DNA of 64,000 bases, from contig NC_050098.1 of the NCBI RefSeq assembly GCF_902167145.1, positions 133,064,207 to 133,128,206 of the forward strand, given 5' to 3'. Shown here piece after piece: positions 1-10,563 of this stretch. Positions within the stretch are counted from its first letter, which is position 1. Every line of letters begins with the position of its first letter. The stretch is from Zea mays (taxonomy: Eukaryota; Streptophyta; Magnoliopsida; Poales; Poaceae). Both the position numbers and the translations under genes were made by a program. The notes below the pieces were generated by a model that was not told where the DNA came from, ran no database searches, and saw only the letters and a program-made list of their open reading frames with translations.

Positions 1-1591
1 GAGGACTCCATTTCCCTTTCAATCTATGACTTAGCATGAAATACACTTGAAAACCGCATTAGTCATAGCACATGAAAGAGATATGATCAAAGGTACATAA
101 ATGAGCTATGTGTGCAAAGTATCAATCAAAGTTCCTAGAATCAAGAATGTTTAGCTCATGTCTAAGTTTGGTAAAAGTTTTCTCATCTAGTGGCTTGGTA
201 AAGATATCGGCTAATTGTGCTTTCGTGCTAACATAAGCAATCTCGATATCCCCCCTTTGTTGGTGATCCCTCAAAAAGTCATACCGAATGGCTATATGTT
301 CTTACACCCTGCCCAATCAGCATCTGAATAACCTATCAAATCAAAAGTGGATCCCTTGGGGTACCAAAGACCAAACTTAGGTGAATGAACTAAATATCTC
401 AAGATTCTTTTCACGGCCCTAAGGTGAACTTCCTTAGGATCGGCTTAGAATCTTGCACACATGCATACGGAAAGCATAATATCTGGTCGAGATGCACATA
501 AATAGAGTAAGGATCCTATCATCGACCGGTATACCTTTTGATCTACAGATTTACCTCACATGTCGAGGTCGAGATGCCCATTGGTTCCCATGGGTGTCTT
601 GATGGATTTGGCATCCTACACCCCAAACTTGGTGAGTATGTCTTGAATGTACTTTGTTTGGCTGATGAAGGTGCCCTCTTGGAGTTGCTTCACTTGAAAT
701 CCTAGGAAGTATTTCAACTCCCCCATCATAGACATCTCGAATTTTTGTACCATTATCCTACTAAACTCTTCACAAGTAGATTTGTTAGTAGACCCAAATA
801 TGATATCATCAACATAAATTTGGCATACAAACAAATCATTTGCAATGGTTTTAGTAAAAAGAGTAGGATCGGCTTTGCCGACTTTGAAGCCATTAGTGAT
901 AAGGAAATCTCTTAGGCATTCATACCATGCTCTTGGGGCTTGCTTGAGCCCATAAAGCGCCTTAGAGAGTTTATACACATGGTTAGGGTACTCACTATCT
1001 TCAAAGCCGGGAGGTTGCTCAACATAGACCTCCTCCTTGATTGGTCCATTGAGGAAGGCACTCTTCACGTCCATTTGATAGAGCTTAAAGCCATGGTAAG
1101 TAGCATAGGCAAGTAAAATGCGAATTGACTCAAGCCTAGCTACGGGTGCATAGGTTTCACCGAAATCCAAACCTTCAACTTGTGAATATCTCTTGGCCAC
1201 AAGTCGGGCTTTGTTCCTTGTCACCACACCATGCTCATCATGTTTGTTGCGGAAGATCCACTTGGTTCCTACAACATTTTGGTTAGTACGTGGAACTAAA
1301 TGCCATACCTCATTCCTCGTGAAGTTGTTGAGTTCCTCTTGCATTGCCAACACCCAATCTGAATCCCTTAATGTGTCTTCCACCATGTATGGCTTAATAG
1401 AAGACACAAAGGAGTAATGTTCACAAAAATGAGCAACACGAGATCGAGTGGTTACCCCCTTATGAATATCGCCGAGGATGGTGTTCACGGGGTGATCTCG
1501 TTGTATTGTTTGGTGGACTCTTGGGTGTGGCGGTCTTGGACCTCATTATCTTCCTTGTCTTGATCATTAGCATCTCCCCCTTGATCATTGT
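1..1591 (-). mobile_element. Opie-like Sirevirus (Ty1/copia) remnant, 3' half
   Basis: Read on the minus strand, this is the 3' half of a Sirevirus-type copia element. It holds the reverse transcriptase and RNase H part of pol, a stop near 122, and the start of the 3' non-coding region, which runs off the left edge. It closely matches the plus-strand copia element at 24210-41021, region 37170-39020. The right edge is cut by the LTR of a gypsy element at 1592. Most of the missing 5' LTR of the same element is probably the block at 3128-4242, which has the same orientation. The family assignment is by recognition of Opie/Ji-type sequence. Confidence 0.85.
122..1590 (-). pseudogene. copia pol fragment (reverse transcriptase, partial RNase H)
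   Basis: The longest open stretch is 616-1488. It begins near the conserved region upstream of the reverse transcriptase (RT), carries the RT core with the YVDDIIFGS active-site motif, and continues to the FLGFQVKQL motif. An in-frame TAG at about 616 breaks it where the related copies in this window read on. Below that, frame-compatible sequence continues into RNase H: the motif around the first catalytic aspartate is kept. About 260 bp is missing at position ~300 relative to the copy at 38460-38730, which removes the later catalytic aspartate and glutamate motifs. The original stop aligns at 122-124. Integrase and gag are absent. It cannot encode a functional polyprotein. Confidence 0.85.
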
Positions 1592-2259
1592 TGTTGGGGA
1601 CTTGTTCTCAAATGCTATGAATTAAGAACAAGGCAACACAAAATGTTAAAGGTTAAAGCCCTTCGTCCCTCGAAGCATTATTTCCCTTAGGACATAATGA
1701 TCCTCAGACGAAGGTCATGAAGGTCATACCTTCATGATTGCAGTGAATGTTAAAATAGAAGAAGAAACATATGACATGAAAAATAACACAAATAATTATA
1801 TCATATTATTCATTCTTCATTATGTAATCATGGAAAGATAAGAACAATATTGAATTACAAAAAGTACCTTCGGCTTGATAGAAGGCAAAAGAGTACAAGT
1901 GTGACACACGAGCGAATACAAATCAGCGTGAATAGTACGGGGGTACTGTTCATCTATTTATAGGCACGGGACATAGCCCGTGTAAAATTACATCCATGCC
2001 CTTTACATTTGCCAATAACTTTAAGGTAATCCACCGAGGTCTAAATAGCCTTTTCCCTTTTAAGTCGGTTCCCTTTTCTGCCGTTATGCCGAAGCTCCCT
2101 TGCACGTAGCTTCGGCGTTGTGTCAACCTTCGTATTGTTCGTTCTTTTCACACTGTGTGGTTCTGATCCGAGTCCGAAGGCACCTGTTCATATATTACAC
2201 TCGGTAAACATTGTTAAATCATGGTTTTGAGGACCTTCGGAAGACGAAGGCCCCCAACA
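1592..2259 (-). repeat. 3' LTR of the truncated gypsy G copy
   Basis: This is a 668-bp LTR running from TGTTGGGGAC to CCCCCAACA on the plus strand. It is clearly homologous to the two LTRs of the complete G element (24651-25319 and 31462-32129) but more diverged from them than they are from each other. It contains several GAAGG/CTTCGG-type short inverted motifs typical of the family, including the terminal block near 2232-2259. Confidence 0.88.
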
Positions 2260-2414
2260 GTAGCCCCTCGCAATATTAATTTGTTAGAATAACGAATTCA
2301 GATTGCGACATGGACGAAGGCCCTAAGCCGAAGGTCCGAAAAAACACCTTCCCTTTGCTAGAATAGCAACAGTCAATGACAGACAGGGCCCTCCAACTTG
2401 GAGCGCACTGGGCA

Positions 2415-2422
2415 TATAAATA
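2415..2422 (+). promoter_or_regulatory. TATA box of the antisense gene (truncated copy)
   Basis: TATAAATA lies 156 bp upstream of the ATG at 2571, just inside the internal edge of the LTR. The same box occurs at the same relative place in the complete G element (25475-25482), although the sequence around it has drifted. It points into the antisense gene, opposite to gag. Confidence 0.6.
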
Positions 2423-2570
2423 GGAACTCACACCGACTGCACTTGATACATTGCTTGTGCCATTTGCATTATTTTCTCAATTTTATAACTTTTGCTTACT
2501 AGCGCTTGATAGCTCTCAAGCTCTTGAGCTTCGGTTTGAAGGACACGTTTTCATCATTTCTGAAGAGAAG

Positions 2571-3112
2571 ATGTCTCAAGACAAGAAGACAGTTGCTGAG
2601 ACGAAGCTAACCGAAGAGGAGAAGCTCCTTGAGGAGAAGAATGCTGGATTTGTTGAGTCAATAGCAAAAACAAACACAGAGAAGATTACTAAGGAGATAC
2701 TGGAAGGCCTGTCTGAAGATACTGGTGATAGTGACAGCTATGATGTGGAGAGTGGAGGTGAAGACTCTGAAGATCGGCCCTGGCGGCCAAGTCATGCAGT
2801 CTTTGGAAAATCAACAATCAAACAAAGTCATCTTGATAACATGAGAGGAAGGTATTTTCGAGATATGTCTATTGTGAGGACTGACAGAGACAGGGCTGTT
2901 CCTGCTCCCGAAGAAAATGAAGTTGTGATTTTCTGAAGCTTCTTCAAAGCTGGGCTTCGGTTCCCACTGAGCAGGTTTGTAGTTGAAGTTTTGAAGATAT
3001 ACCAGATTTTCCTTCACCAGATCACCCCCGAAGCAGTTATTAGAATGGGGATTTTCGTCTGGGCTGTGAGAAGTCAAGGTCTAGAGCCAAGCACAAGGTG
3101 TTTTTGCAGTAT
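2571..3112 (+). pseudogene. Antisense gene of gypsy G, exon 1 fragment
   Basis: The ATG at 2571 begins a protein nearly collinear with the N-terminus of the 1019-codon antisense gene at 25616. Both copies share the MSxxKK start, the AKTNTEKIT segment, the acidic EDTG-D/E-SDSYD stretch and the RYFRDMSIVR motif. A TGA at 2934-2936 interrupts the frame exactly where the other copy has an arginine codon. Homology continues past it to about 3112, then stops at the deletion junction. What remains covers roughly the first 180 codons of a 711-codon exon. I infer a single C-to-T change at a CGA codon followed by truncation. Confidence 0.8.
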
Positions 3113-3127
3113 GACACAGTGATTTTC
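3111..3127. repeat. Filler sequence at a deletion junction
   Basis: The 15 bases ATGACACAGTGATTT at 3111-3125 recur perfectly at 3191-3205, inside the adjoining Opie-like LTR. The first copy sits exactly between the last base alignable to gypsy G (~3112) and the first alignable to the LTR (~3128). This is what templated filler left by end-joining repair looks like. Confidence 0.6.
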
Positions 3128-4242
3128 GTTAGAAATAAAGCCGAGTCCGAAAGAGAGGGCAAAAACAAATCAACCAAGAAAATAGAGCGGATGACACAGT
3201 GATTTGTTTTACCGAGGTTTGGTTCTTGCAAACCTACTCCCTGTTGAGGTGGTCACAAAGACCGGGTCTCTTTCAACCCTTTCCCTCTCTCAAACGGTCA
3301 CTTAGACCGAGTGAGCTTCTCTTCTCAATCAACTGGGACACTTAGTCCCCACAGGGACCACCACACAATTGGTGTCTCTTGCTTTGATTACAAATGTCTT
3401 GGGAACAAGAAATGGGGAAGAAGAAAAGTGATCCAAGCGCAAGAGCTCAAAGAACACGGGCAAAACTCTCTCTTGTAGTCACTAATTTCTTTGAGTGGAA
3501 TTGGGACTTGGAGAGGCTTTGATTCAATCTAATTGTGTCTTGTATTGAATGCACTAGCTTTGTATTGAATGTGTTGGCTGAAAACTTGGATGCCTTGAAG
3601 TGTGGTGGTTGGGGGTATTTATAGCCCCAACCACCAAAGTGGTCGTTGGGGAGGCTGTCTGTCGATGGCCGCACCGGACAGTCCGGTGCGCCACCGGACA
3701 CTGTTCGGTGTGCCAGCCACGTTACCCAACCGTTAGGGTTCGACCGTTGGAGCTTCTGACAGCTGGGCCACCGAACAGTCCGGTGGTGCACCGGACAGAT
3801 ACTGTTCACTATCCGGTGCGCCTTCTGGCGCCTGCTCTGACTCTGCGCGCGCTGTCCGCGCACTGTAGCTTCACTGTTCACTTTTGCAGATGACCGTTGG
3901 CGTTGTTAGCCGTTGCTCCGCATGGCACACCGGACAGTCCGGTGCTACACCGGACAGTCCGATGAATTATAGCGGAGTGGCTCCCCAAATTCTCGAAGCT
4001 GAGCAGTTCAGAGTGGATTTCCCTGATGCACTGGACAGTCCGGTGCGCCAGACCAGGGCAGCTTCGACTGGTTTTGCTCCTTTTCATTTGAACCCTTTCT
4101 TGGACTTTTTATTGGTTTGTGTTGAACCTTTGGCACCTGTAGAACTTATAATCTAGAGCAAACTGGTTAGTCCAATTATTTGTGTTGGGCAATTCAACCA
4201 CCAAAATCATTTAGGAAAAGGTTTGACCCTATTTCCCTTTCA
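3128..4242 (-). repeat. Opie-like copia LTR, 3' end missing
   Basis: This is the reverse complement of the Opie-type LTR seen at 39703-41021. It ends on the right with the reverse of the TGAAAGGGAAAT start at 4242. The last ~150 bp of the LTR, on the left here, is missing at the deletion junction. A minus-strand TATA box reads CTATAAATA at 3616-3624. The block 3675-4045 carries several CCGGACAGTCCGG-type palindromes. It is probably the 5' LTR of the remnant at 1-1591, since orientation and family agree, but it could be an independent insertion. Confidence 0.85.
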
Positions 4243-4929
4243 ATAACCCGTCATATCTGAAACCGGAACTAGGATGATTGATTTCTTGTGACGGAGACGA
4301 AACTGACATCGATTAGTCCTGCATGGGAGTAGCCTCAAGACAAGACTATAATAACCATGTGATCCAATAAAGTAGAGGACTTCGCCAGGCTCATGCCACC
4401 AAGGAGGACTTCGTTGGTCGTGCCCGATGATGATCATACAAAGGCAGGCGCACGAGGGGGCTCATCAACGACAAAGTCGCAGACGAGCGAACACGCGCTG
4501 GCAAGTGAAGGCACTAATTCCCAATGAGGGGGGTCAAACAACTTCGTGGCTTTGTCGATAAGAGTATCTTCCCAGATGCAAAGACTGTAGACCTGCTGCC
4601 GAGGGCCCACCTTCTATCAGGCAATGATAGTCCCACTTGTAAGCCCCTCTGAAGGGTAGAAAGCATGGTGTTGTTAGGCTGATAGAGTTACTGTGTTGTA
4701 ATTACCCCATTGAATAGAATATCCCAAGAATGTAGCAGGTACCGGGGCATAACCGTACTTAGTCTTACCTACCCCGGTTACCCTATAAATACCACCGACG
4801 TACCAGTAGGTAGATGTGACACGCTTGAAAAGACATTCGTGCTCCAGGCTAGCCATTTTGTCATGTCTCCTGCTTGACACCTTTCACATTGCTCCTGAGG
4901 GTTTGGGTCCACTATTTTTAGTCCCAACA
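4243..4929. other. Unassigned sequence with an LTR-like block
   Basis: I find no convincing ORF here. The part at 4669-4929 begins TGTTG and ends CAACA. It has a plus-strand CTATAAATA box near 4791 and a purine-rich stretch just before it, so it could be a short LTR of an unrecognised element. The bases that flank it do not form a matching duplication. The rest is not recognised. Confidence 0.3.
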
Positions 4930-4944
4930 TTAATATAGAGAAAG

Positions 4945-5795
4945 CTTAGCTAGTTTGTGGCTCGACTCATTATACTAACGAGCTAAGTACAGTTCGACTC
5001 GGATCATAACATGTATCAAGCCAGCTGATTGACTCGCGAGCCATCGTAACAAAAACAAGGATATTTGTAGATTAATATTACAACACTAATATTGGCTGCA
5101 AATTAATCTGTTAATAAATAATAATATATCTGTTATAAGCATTATAGATCAAATAATCAATACATCATCCAAATAACCAAATATGAATCATGCATCCATA
5201 CAAATATTAATATATTGGAAGTAGAATGTAATCATGTAAATCAATCCATCATCTAACATCAAATGTGTTGCATTGCAGGTGGCCACAACCAGCAAGGCAG
5301 CAAGTGACCAATAACCAAGTTGTATGCAAATGCAACTATTCAAGCAAAAGGAACCACATCCATCTACTTGTCCACACACCTTGATGTAGTGATGTCAGCT
5401 TGTGATCTTACAAATGAAATGCATCACACATTCAATCATAGTCTCATGAACAAATGATCACACTCATAGTCCAACTAGGAGTCGATCTATTGCATCGTTG
5501 ATAAAGATGTGGAGAATAAAGTCTTAGGGTTTCTTTGACCCTTTGTTCTTTTTGGGCTCTATGGCTATTAGGGTTTCAGTCGATTGGATAGTGGGCCAAT
5601 AATTGTGATCATAGGCTATATAACCTCTAAGAATGATGGATTGGCTTGCTTATCTCGCGAGCTAGCTTGCGAGAAGGCTCGAGCTACCTTGTTAGCAAAC
5701 CGAGCTGAGATACTGACTCAACTAGTTACAAAATACTAATGAGCCAAGTCGAACCGAGCCACAACGAGTTAATCTGAGCGAGTTATTAAGCTCTG
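4945..5795. repeat. Degenerate repeat rich in GAGCC/AGCTCG motifs
   Basis: Both ends (about 4945-5045 and 5640-5795) contain many GGCTCG, GAGCC, CGAGCT and CGCGAG words around an AT-rich core. This is the same composition and plan as the 571-bp hAT element at 16650-17220. I do not see intact termini or a target duplication, so I read it as an old, decayed relative. No gene is visible. Confidence 0.35.
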
Positions 5796-6153
5796 AGGTG
5801 TTTCTCCAATTTGGGGAAGGGACTGATCGACATGAAAGTCTTAGCAAGCATGGAGTCGATGTGGCCATGATAGCATGTGTTGCTCATTAGAAGGAAGATA
5901 ATGTGGGTGATGTTTTGAGAAGAGCTTCCTATAAGGTAGCAGACCCAACAACATTTCTCATGCGCCATTGTATAACAGAATCTAGCGGTGTGGGGGCACC
6001 TATTTAGAGTTGATTCTTCAGTGACAATAATGAACCTACAGGTCAGTGGCCACCTTCCGTAGGAAGGGGAACTGCCATGCCACTATGGTGTTGAATGGTG
6101 CCATCGACATTTGGCCATGCAACTAGTACTGAAGTTTGAGAGTTTTACAAGTA
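5796..6153. other. No recognisable feature
   Basis: This stretch has short open frames only, with no motif I recognise. It is the left flank of the hAT insertion. Confidence 0.3.
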
Positions 6154-6161
6154 TTTACATA

Positions 6162-7067
6162 TAGTGGTGGAGACAAGGGCCGGCACGGGCCATGGCCCCT
6201 CCCAAACCTATGACTATATATATAAACTTTATGTAGCCTAATTACAAAGGTTTAGTATAATGATTATTAATATATGATCTATAATTGTTATACTATGCCA
6301 CCCAAAGTCCAAAAGAGACAAACAATTTAAGATAAAATATTAACTAGATGACCAATTGATGAATTACATGTGTAGCGATCGACCAAAAGTTGAGAGCCTA
6401 AGATGTCAAACCAATTCACTGGCAGGCGACTAATCTCTAAACCTCATCCCTCTGTGTCTTGTCGTATAGTTGGGCGACTGCCAGTTGCCGATGGCCACTT
6501 GACTTGGGCACTTGGCCTCCACCACAACTAGAGTTTAGAGAAGGCAACCACACAAAGAAGCAGATGACGCCAGCGGCGCCGACCACCGTTACCACGCGTC
6601 GCTACTAGAGCGTTCGAATCACTATAAAAACTAGGTTCAAATATGGCTGACTTATATGCATAATACATTAGATCTTGTGGATATTATGGTCGAGCATCAC
6701 TTTAGACTTTAGATATTGTATTTTCATTGATCAACAAGCACAAGGGCAGAATTACAGGCTCAGTGAACTAGCCACATAGTTTCTAACATTATGTACTCCT
6801 TTAGATCCTAAAGATTCATTAAGTTCATTGAAAATTGATGGTGTATGCTCTCTAGCTATAAAGTTCTACTATGCTGATTTTTCAGAGCAAGAAAGAAGCA
6901 TCTTGAGGCTTCGGTTACAATATTATACACTTCATATGCCTATAAATTCTATTTTCTAAAATTTGACAATCATTGTTGACCTTTGTCACCGACTAGTAGA
7001 AACTAGAAAATAAGATGAATAGGAACAGTTTAGTCCCAATTATGTTTTATTCCTGGCTCCGCCACTA
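6162..7067. mobile_element. Non-autonomous hAT element, 906 bp
   Basis: The ends are imperfect inverted repeats: TAGTGGTGGAGAC on the left and, reversed, TAGTGGCGGAGCC on the right. They are flanked by a perfect 8-bp duplication, TTTACATA, at 6154-6161 and 7068-7075. Eight-base duplications and this kind of GTGGCGGAGCCAGG terminus are typical of hAT elements in grasses. The interior is AT-rich with no transposase ORF, so it would depend on an enzyme supplied elsewhere. Confidence 0.85.
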
Positions 7068-7075
7068 TTTACATA

Positions 7076-7201
7076 GAACCAAATTGATATGGATTTGTAT
7101 CCCATAATGAAGAAAATACTCCTTTAGCAGTGAATTTTTTTCATGTATTTGGTTTTTTCAATACCACCAAACCCAAAAAAATAGAGCTAGATTAAAGATT
7201 A
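7076..7201. repeat. Low-copy repeat, copy I, left part
   Basis: The stretch from about 7126 aligns with 15893-15977 (copy II): a run of T, CAATA-CACCAAACCC, a run of A, then GATTA. The chromovirus at 7202-12913 interrupts it, and copy I resumes at 12914. It is not recognised as any gene or known element. Confidence 0.6.
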
Positions 7202-7658
7202 TGATAGGAATACGATCCCTACCACGGATTGCCATTAGGTTGTATGAGTGCGAGGGGGCTGGGCGAGGGAGGAAACGCCCACGGTTGTGTTTGGGCGTCG
7301 TGGATGCTGGGCGCAGGGAAAGAGGGAGATGGGCTGCTGAACAGAAGAACACACTGATGAACAGTAGCGCGATGAACAGTGGCGGCTAGGGTTTCTCCTA
7401 GCTCCCAGAGGGAAGCTGGAAACTATAATTGTTTCTGCTTAATTCCATATAGGGTGGTGCTTATAATTATTTATACTCCCTTCTAGTACTTATCTAATGA
7501 GATTAAATCCCTCTTTTCTCTCTAACAAATCTTATCTCCTTAATCTTCTAATCCTTATCCAACTAATCTGCATGTCTAGATCCTTATCCAACTAATTTGC
7601 GTGTCTATCCGTTGCCTCTGTTGTTATCCAACGCCTGTAGTGGCGGCCGGTCATAACA
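7202..7658 (-). repeat. 3' LTR of the Reina-like element
   Basis: The LTR reads TGTTATGACCGG on the minus strand at 7658 and ends CGTATTCCTATCA at 7202. A minus-strand TATAAATA lies at 7468-7475. The end of pol (chromodomain tail) extends about 67 bp into it. The purine-rich stretch just outside, minus strand 7659-7670 (TGTGGGGAGAGA), is the likely polypurine tract. Confidence 0.9.
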
Positions 7659-9018
7659 TCTCTCCCCACATGCGCAAACAGCTCGTCCTCGAGCTGGAAG
7701 TTGGGGTAGAGGCTCCGAAAGTCATCGAGCGGCTCCCATGTAGCTTCCTCCGGAGATGGGCCCTGCCATTGCACCAAAATGTGCCACGTTCCGCGCCGCT
7801 GTTGAGCACGCAGCACCTTTAGCGGCGCTGGTAGTAGTCTGCCATCCTGGACAGGGGGTAACCCCGCACGTTGCTCCGGCGGTTCACCCTTGTGGCGCTT
7901 GAGGCCCACATGAAATATGTCGTGCAGGCGGGCTCCCTCTGGCAGCTCCAGCCGGTATGCCACCTTGCCGATGCGCTCCAGGACTCAGAACGGTCCAGCG
8001 TAGCGAGGCCGAGCTTCCCTTTTGCGCGTGGCTCCAGGGACTGCACATGCCGATGTAGAAGGCGCAGCCACACCCAATCCCTGACAGCCAGCTCCATGTC
8101 GCGATGACCGGTGTCGTAGTACCGCTTGGACAGCTGTTGCGCCTGAACGAGGCGCTGCCGGACCTCCGCAAGGATGTCGTCCCGGTCGCGCAGCAACTCC
8201 GCCGCTGCCGTCCGTGCGGACCCAGGCTGGTATGGCAGGATCGACGGTGGGGGGCGTCCGTACACCACCTCAAATGGCGTGGCACTGAGGGCGGTGTGGA
8301 ACGAGGTGTTGTAGCAGTACTCTGCCCAAGAGAGCCAGTCCACCAAGGCCCGAGACCGATCACCTGTCACACAACGAAGGTACATGGCAATCACCTTGTT
8401 GACAACCTCGGACTGGGCATCCGTCTGTGGATGGAACGCCGTGCTCATGCGGAGGGAGACACCGGCGCACTTGAAGAGGTCGCGCCAGACGTGTCCGGTA
8501 AACATAGGGTCCCGATCGCCGACGATGGAGGAGGGGAACCCGTGTAACCGGACGACGCCATCGAAGAAGGCCCACGCGATCGATGCCGCCATATACGGGT
8601 GGCCGAGCGGAATGAAGTGGGCGTACTTAGAGAAGCGATCGACCACCGTGAGGATGACCGATTTGCTGCCCACCTTAGGCAACCCCTCGATGAAGTCCAT
8701 GGAGATGTCGGCCCACACCTGGGACGACACCTGGAGGGGCTGTAGCAGCCCCACCGGCTGTAGGGTCTCTGTCTTGTTTCGCTGGCACGTTGTGCACGTC
8801 CGCACCCAATCAGCCACCAAGGTGCGGTCGCCAGGAACGTAGAACTCGGCGCGGAGGCGATGGAGGGTTTTCTGAATGCCTTCATGCCCCGCCGAGTGGG
8901 CCAGGAGGATGGCCTGATGTCGGAGGTCATTGTGGTTCGGTACGTAGACGCGCGAGCCGTGAAGAAGGAGGCCGTCCTCCAGGCGCCATGGGGCGGTCAA
9001 GGTACCGTCCTGGAGCTA
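7592..9018 (-). pseudogene. Integrase with C-terminal chromodomain
   Basis: The long open part is 7819-9000. It contains an HHCC zinc-binding region (H-x3-H ... CTTC), then the integrase core with aspartates in DFIEGLP and GDRDPMF and a glutamate in the QTDAQSEV motif. A frameshift near 7960-8010 separates it from the last segment, 7592-7963. That segment carries the linker motif [10 protein letters not shown] and a chromodomain (ILVQWQG ... ATWEPLDD). In chromoviruses this domain is thought to steer integration to marked chromatin. A TAG at about 9016 separates it from RNase H in the same frame. The frame therefore has one stop and one frameshift. Confidence 0.85.
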
Positions 9019-10522
9019 CTTGCACAGGCAACTGCTGTCCGGGGATGTCGTTGTGGTGCGGCGGATGTCGTCGAGGAAGGCGAGCGAAGGCCCAAAGAGG
9101 GCCAGAGCTGTTGCTGCCCTCGGCTTCCCTGCGGCTGGCTGGAGTAGCTCGGCGTCGTGGCGGGACAGTGCGTCCGCAGCGATGTTGAGGCAGCCCAGAC
9201 GATACTCAACCTCGAAGTCGAAGCTGAAGAGCTTGCTCAGCCACTGGTGCTGGGGCACTGTAGACAGTCGCTGGTAGAGGAGGTACTTCAAGCTGTAGTG
9301 GTCAATGCGGACAGTGAAATGATGACCCCAAAGATTGGGCCACCTATGGCGCACCGCCTGAACCAAGCCGATCAGTTCCTGCTCGTAAGCGACAAGCTTG
9401 AGGTGCCACGCCGCAAAGGGACGGCTGAAGAACGCCACCGGTCCCGCGCCCTGGTGAAGGACGGTGCCGAAGCCCGTACCAGAGGCGTCGCAGTCCACGA
9501 CGAAGGTCTTCTCGAAGTCAGGCATCTGAAGGATCAGACCCGTGGTCAAGGCTGTTTTTAGCTGCTGGAAGGCGGCCTGGGTGTCGTCGTCCCAGGTGAA
9601 GACATCGCACCGCAGAAGGCGCGTGAGAGGTGCCGCGATGACACCGAAGTCGCAGATGAACTTCCTGTAGTAGCCAATGAGGCCCAAGAAGCCTTGCAGG
9701 CCACGAGCGGAGCACGGTGCCGGCCACGAGGAGACACCCTCCACCTTGGCCGCATCCATGGCCACCCCCGCGGCATAGATGACGTGCCCGAGGTATGCCA
9801 CCAAGCGCCCCCCCAAAGGAGCACTTGGAGCGTTTGAGATGTAGCTGGTGGTCGCGCAGGGCGTGGAGGACGATGCTGATGTGCTAGAGGTGTTCCGCCC
9901 ATGTCTTGCTGTAGATGAGGATGTCATCAAAGAACACAAGAACAGACTTGCGCAAATAGGGGTGGAGGACGTCGTTCATGAGGGCTTGAAAGGTCGCCGG
10001 AGCGTTGGAGAGGCCAAACGGCATGACCAAGAACTCATAGTGTCCCTCGTGTGTCCGGAACGCCGTCTTCTCGACATCAGCGGAGTGCATGCGCACCTGG
10101 TGGTAGCCCGAGCGCAAGTCAAGCTTGGTGAAGAAGTGGGCGCCATGCAACTCATCGAGCAACTCATCGACCATCGGAATAGGGAACTTGTCCTTCGATG
10201 TCTTGGCATTCAGGGCCCTGTAGTCAATGCAGAACCTCCATGAGTTGTCGGGCTTGCGGACCAGCAAGACCTGGGCAGAGAATGGCGATGTGCTGAGGCG
10301 AATGATCCCTTGGGCGAGCATGGCGCTGCACTAACGCTCTAACTCATCCTTCTGGAGCTGGGGGTAACGGTAGGACCGAACCGCCACTGGTGCCGCCCCC
10401 GGAAGAAGATGAATGCGGTGGTCGTAGGGGCGGGCGGGTGGCAGCCCTTGCAGCTCGGCGAAGACGAGCTCAAACTGCTGAAGAAGATCATCGAGGAGCG
10501 GTTGTGTGGGCGTGCTGGACAC
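9016..10522 (-). pseudogene. Reverse transcriptase and RNase H
   Basis: The RT part lies in 9884-10522. It shows the [19 protein letters not shown] and MPFGLSNAP motifs and the catalytic FFDDILIYS. An in-frame TAG at about 10331 splits it. A frameshift near 9890-9930 moves the remainder, with the GFLGLIGYYR motif, into another frame. RNase H (9016 to about 9600) shows VDCDASGTG with the first catalytic aspartate and the YEQELIGLV region with the glutamate. Together these are the enzymes that copy element RNA into DNA, here inactivated by the breaks. Confidence 0.85.
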
Positions 10523-10563
10523 AACTCACGCAGCCGGCTGTGGGGGAACCGCACCGGGCGCCC

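Larger units (their letters stand above)
1592..3112 (-). mobile_element. Truncated copy of the gypsy G family
   Basis: This starts with a full LTR (1592-2259) and continues into internal sequence that matches the complete G element at 24651-32129. Orientation is set by the G family, whose gag lies on the minus strand, so this LTR is the 3' LTR. The block ends about 850 bp inside the element at ~3112, where it abuts an Opie-like LTR. Gag, the primer-binding site and the other LTR are gone. The five bases before the LTR (1587-1591, ATTGT) should be one copy of the target-site duplication, but the partner was lost with the deletion. Confidence 0.85.

Noticed and set aside
3447..4156. Overlapping ORFs on both strands (for example 3447-3881 minus, 3600-3893 plus, 3884-4156 plus)
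   Set aside because: They lie in an Opie-like LTR. The repeated HRTV/PDSPV-like peptides come from translating the CCGGAC palindromes. Similar ORFs recur in every related LTR (20396-20701, 32067-32537, 39857-40590, 44729-45122).
4669..4929. Possible 261-bp solo LTR (TGTTG...CAACA) with a TATA box
   Set aside because: Flanking pentamers CATGG and TTAAT do not match and no second copy is present, so it is kept only as a low-confidence note.
8104..9561. Long plus-strand ORFs across the Reina-like element (for example 8384-8842, 9157-9561)
   Set aside because: They are antisense shadows of RT, RNase H and integrase, which show clear catalytic motifs on the minus strand.
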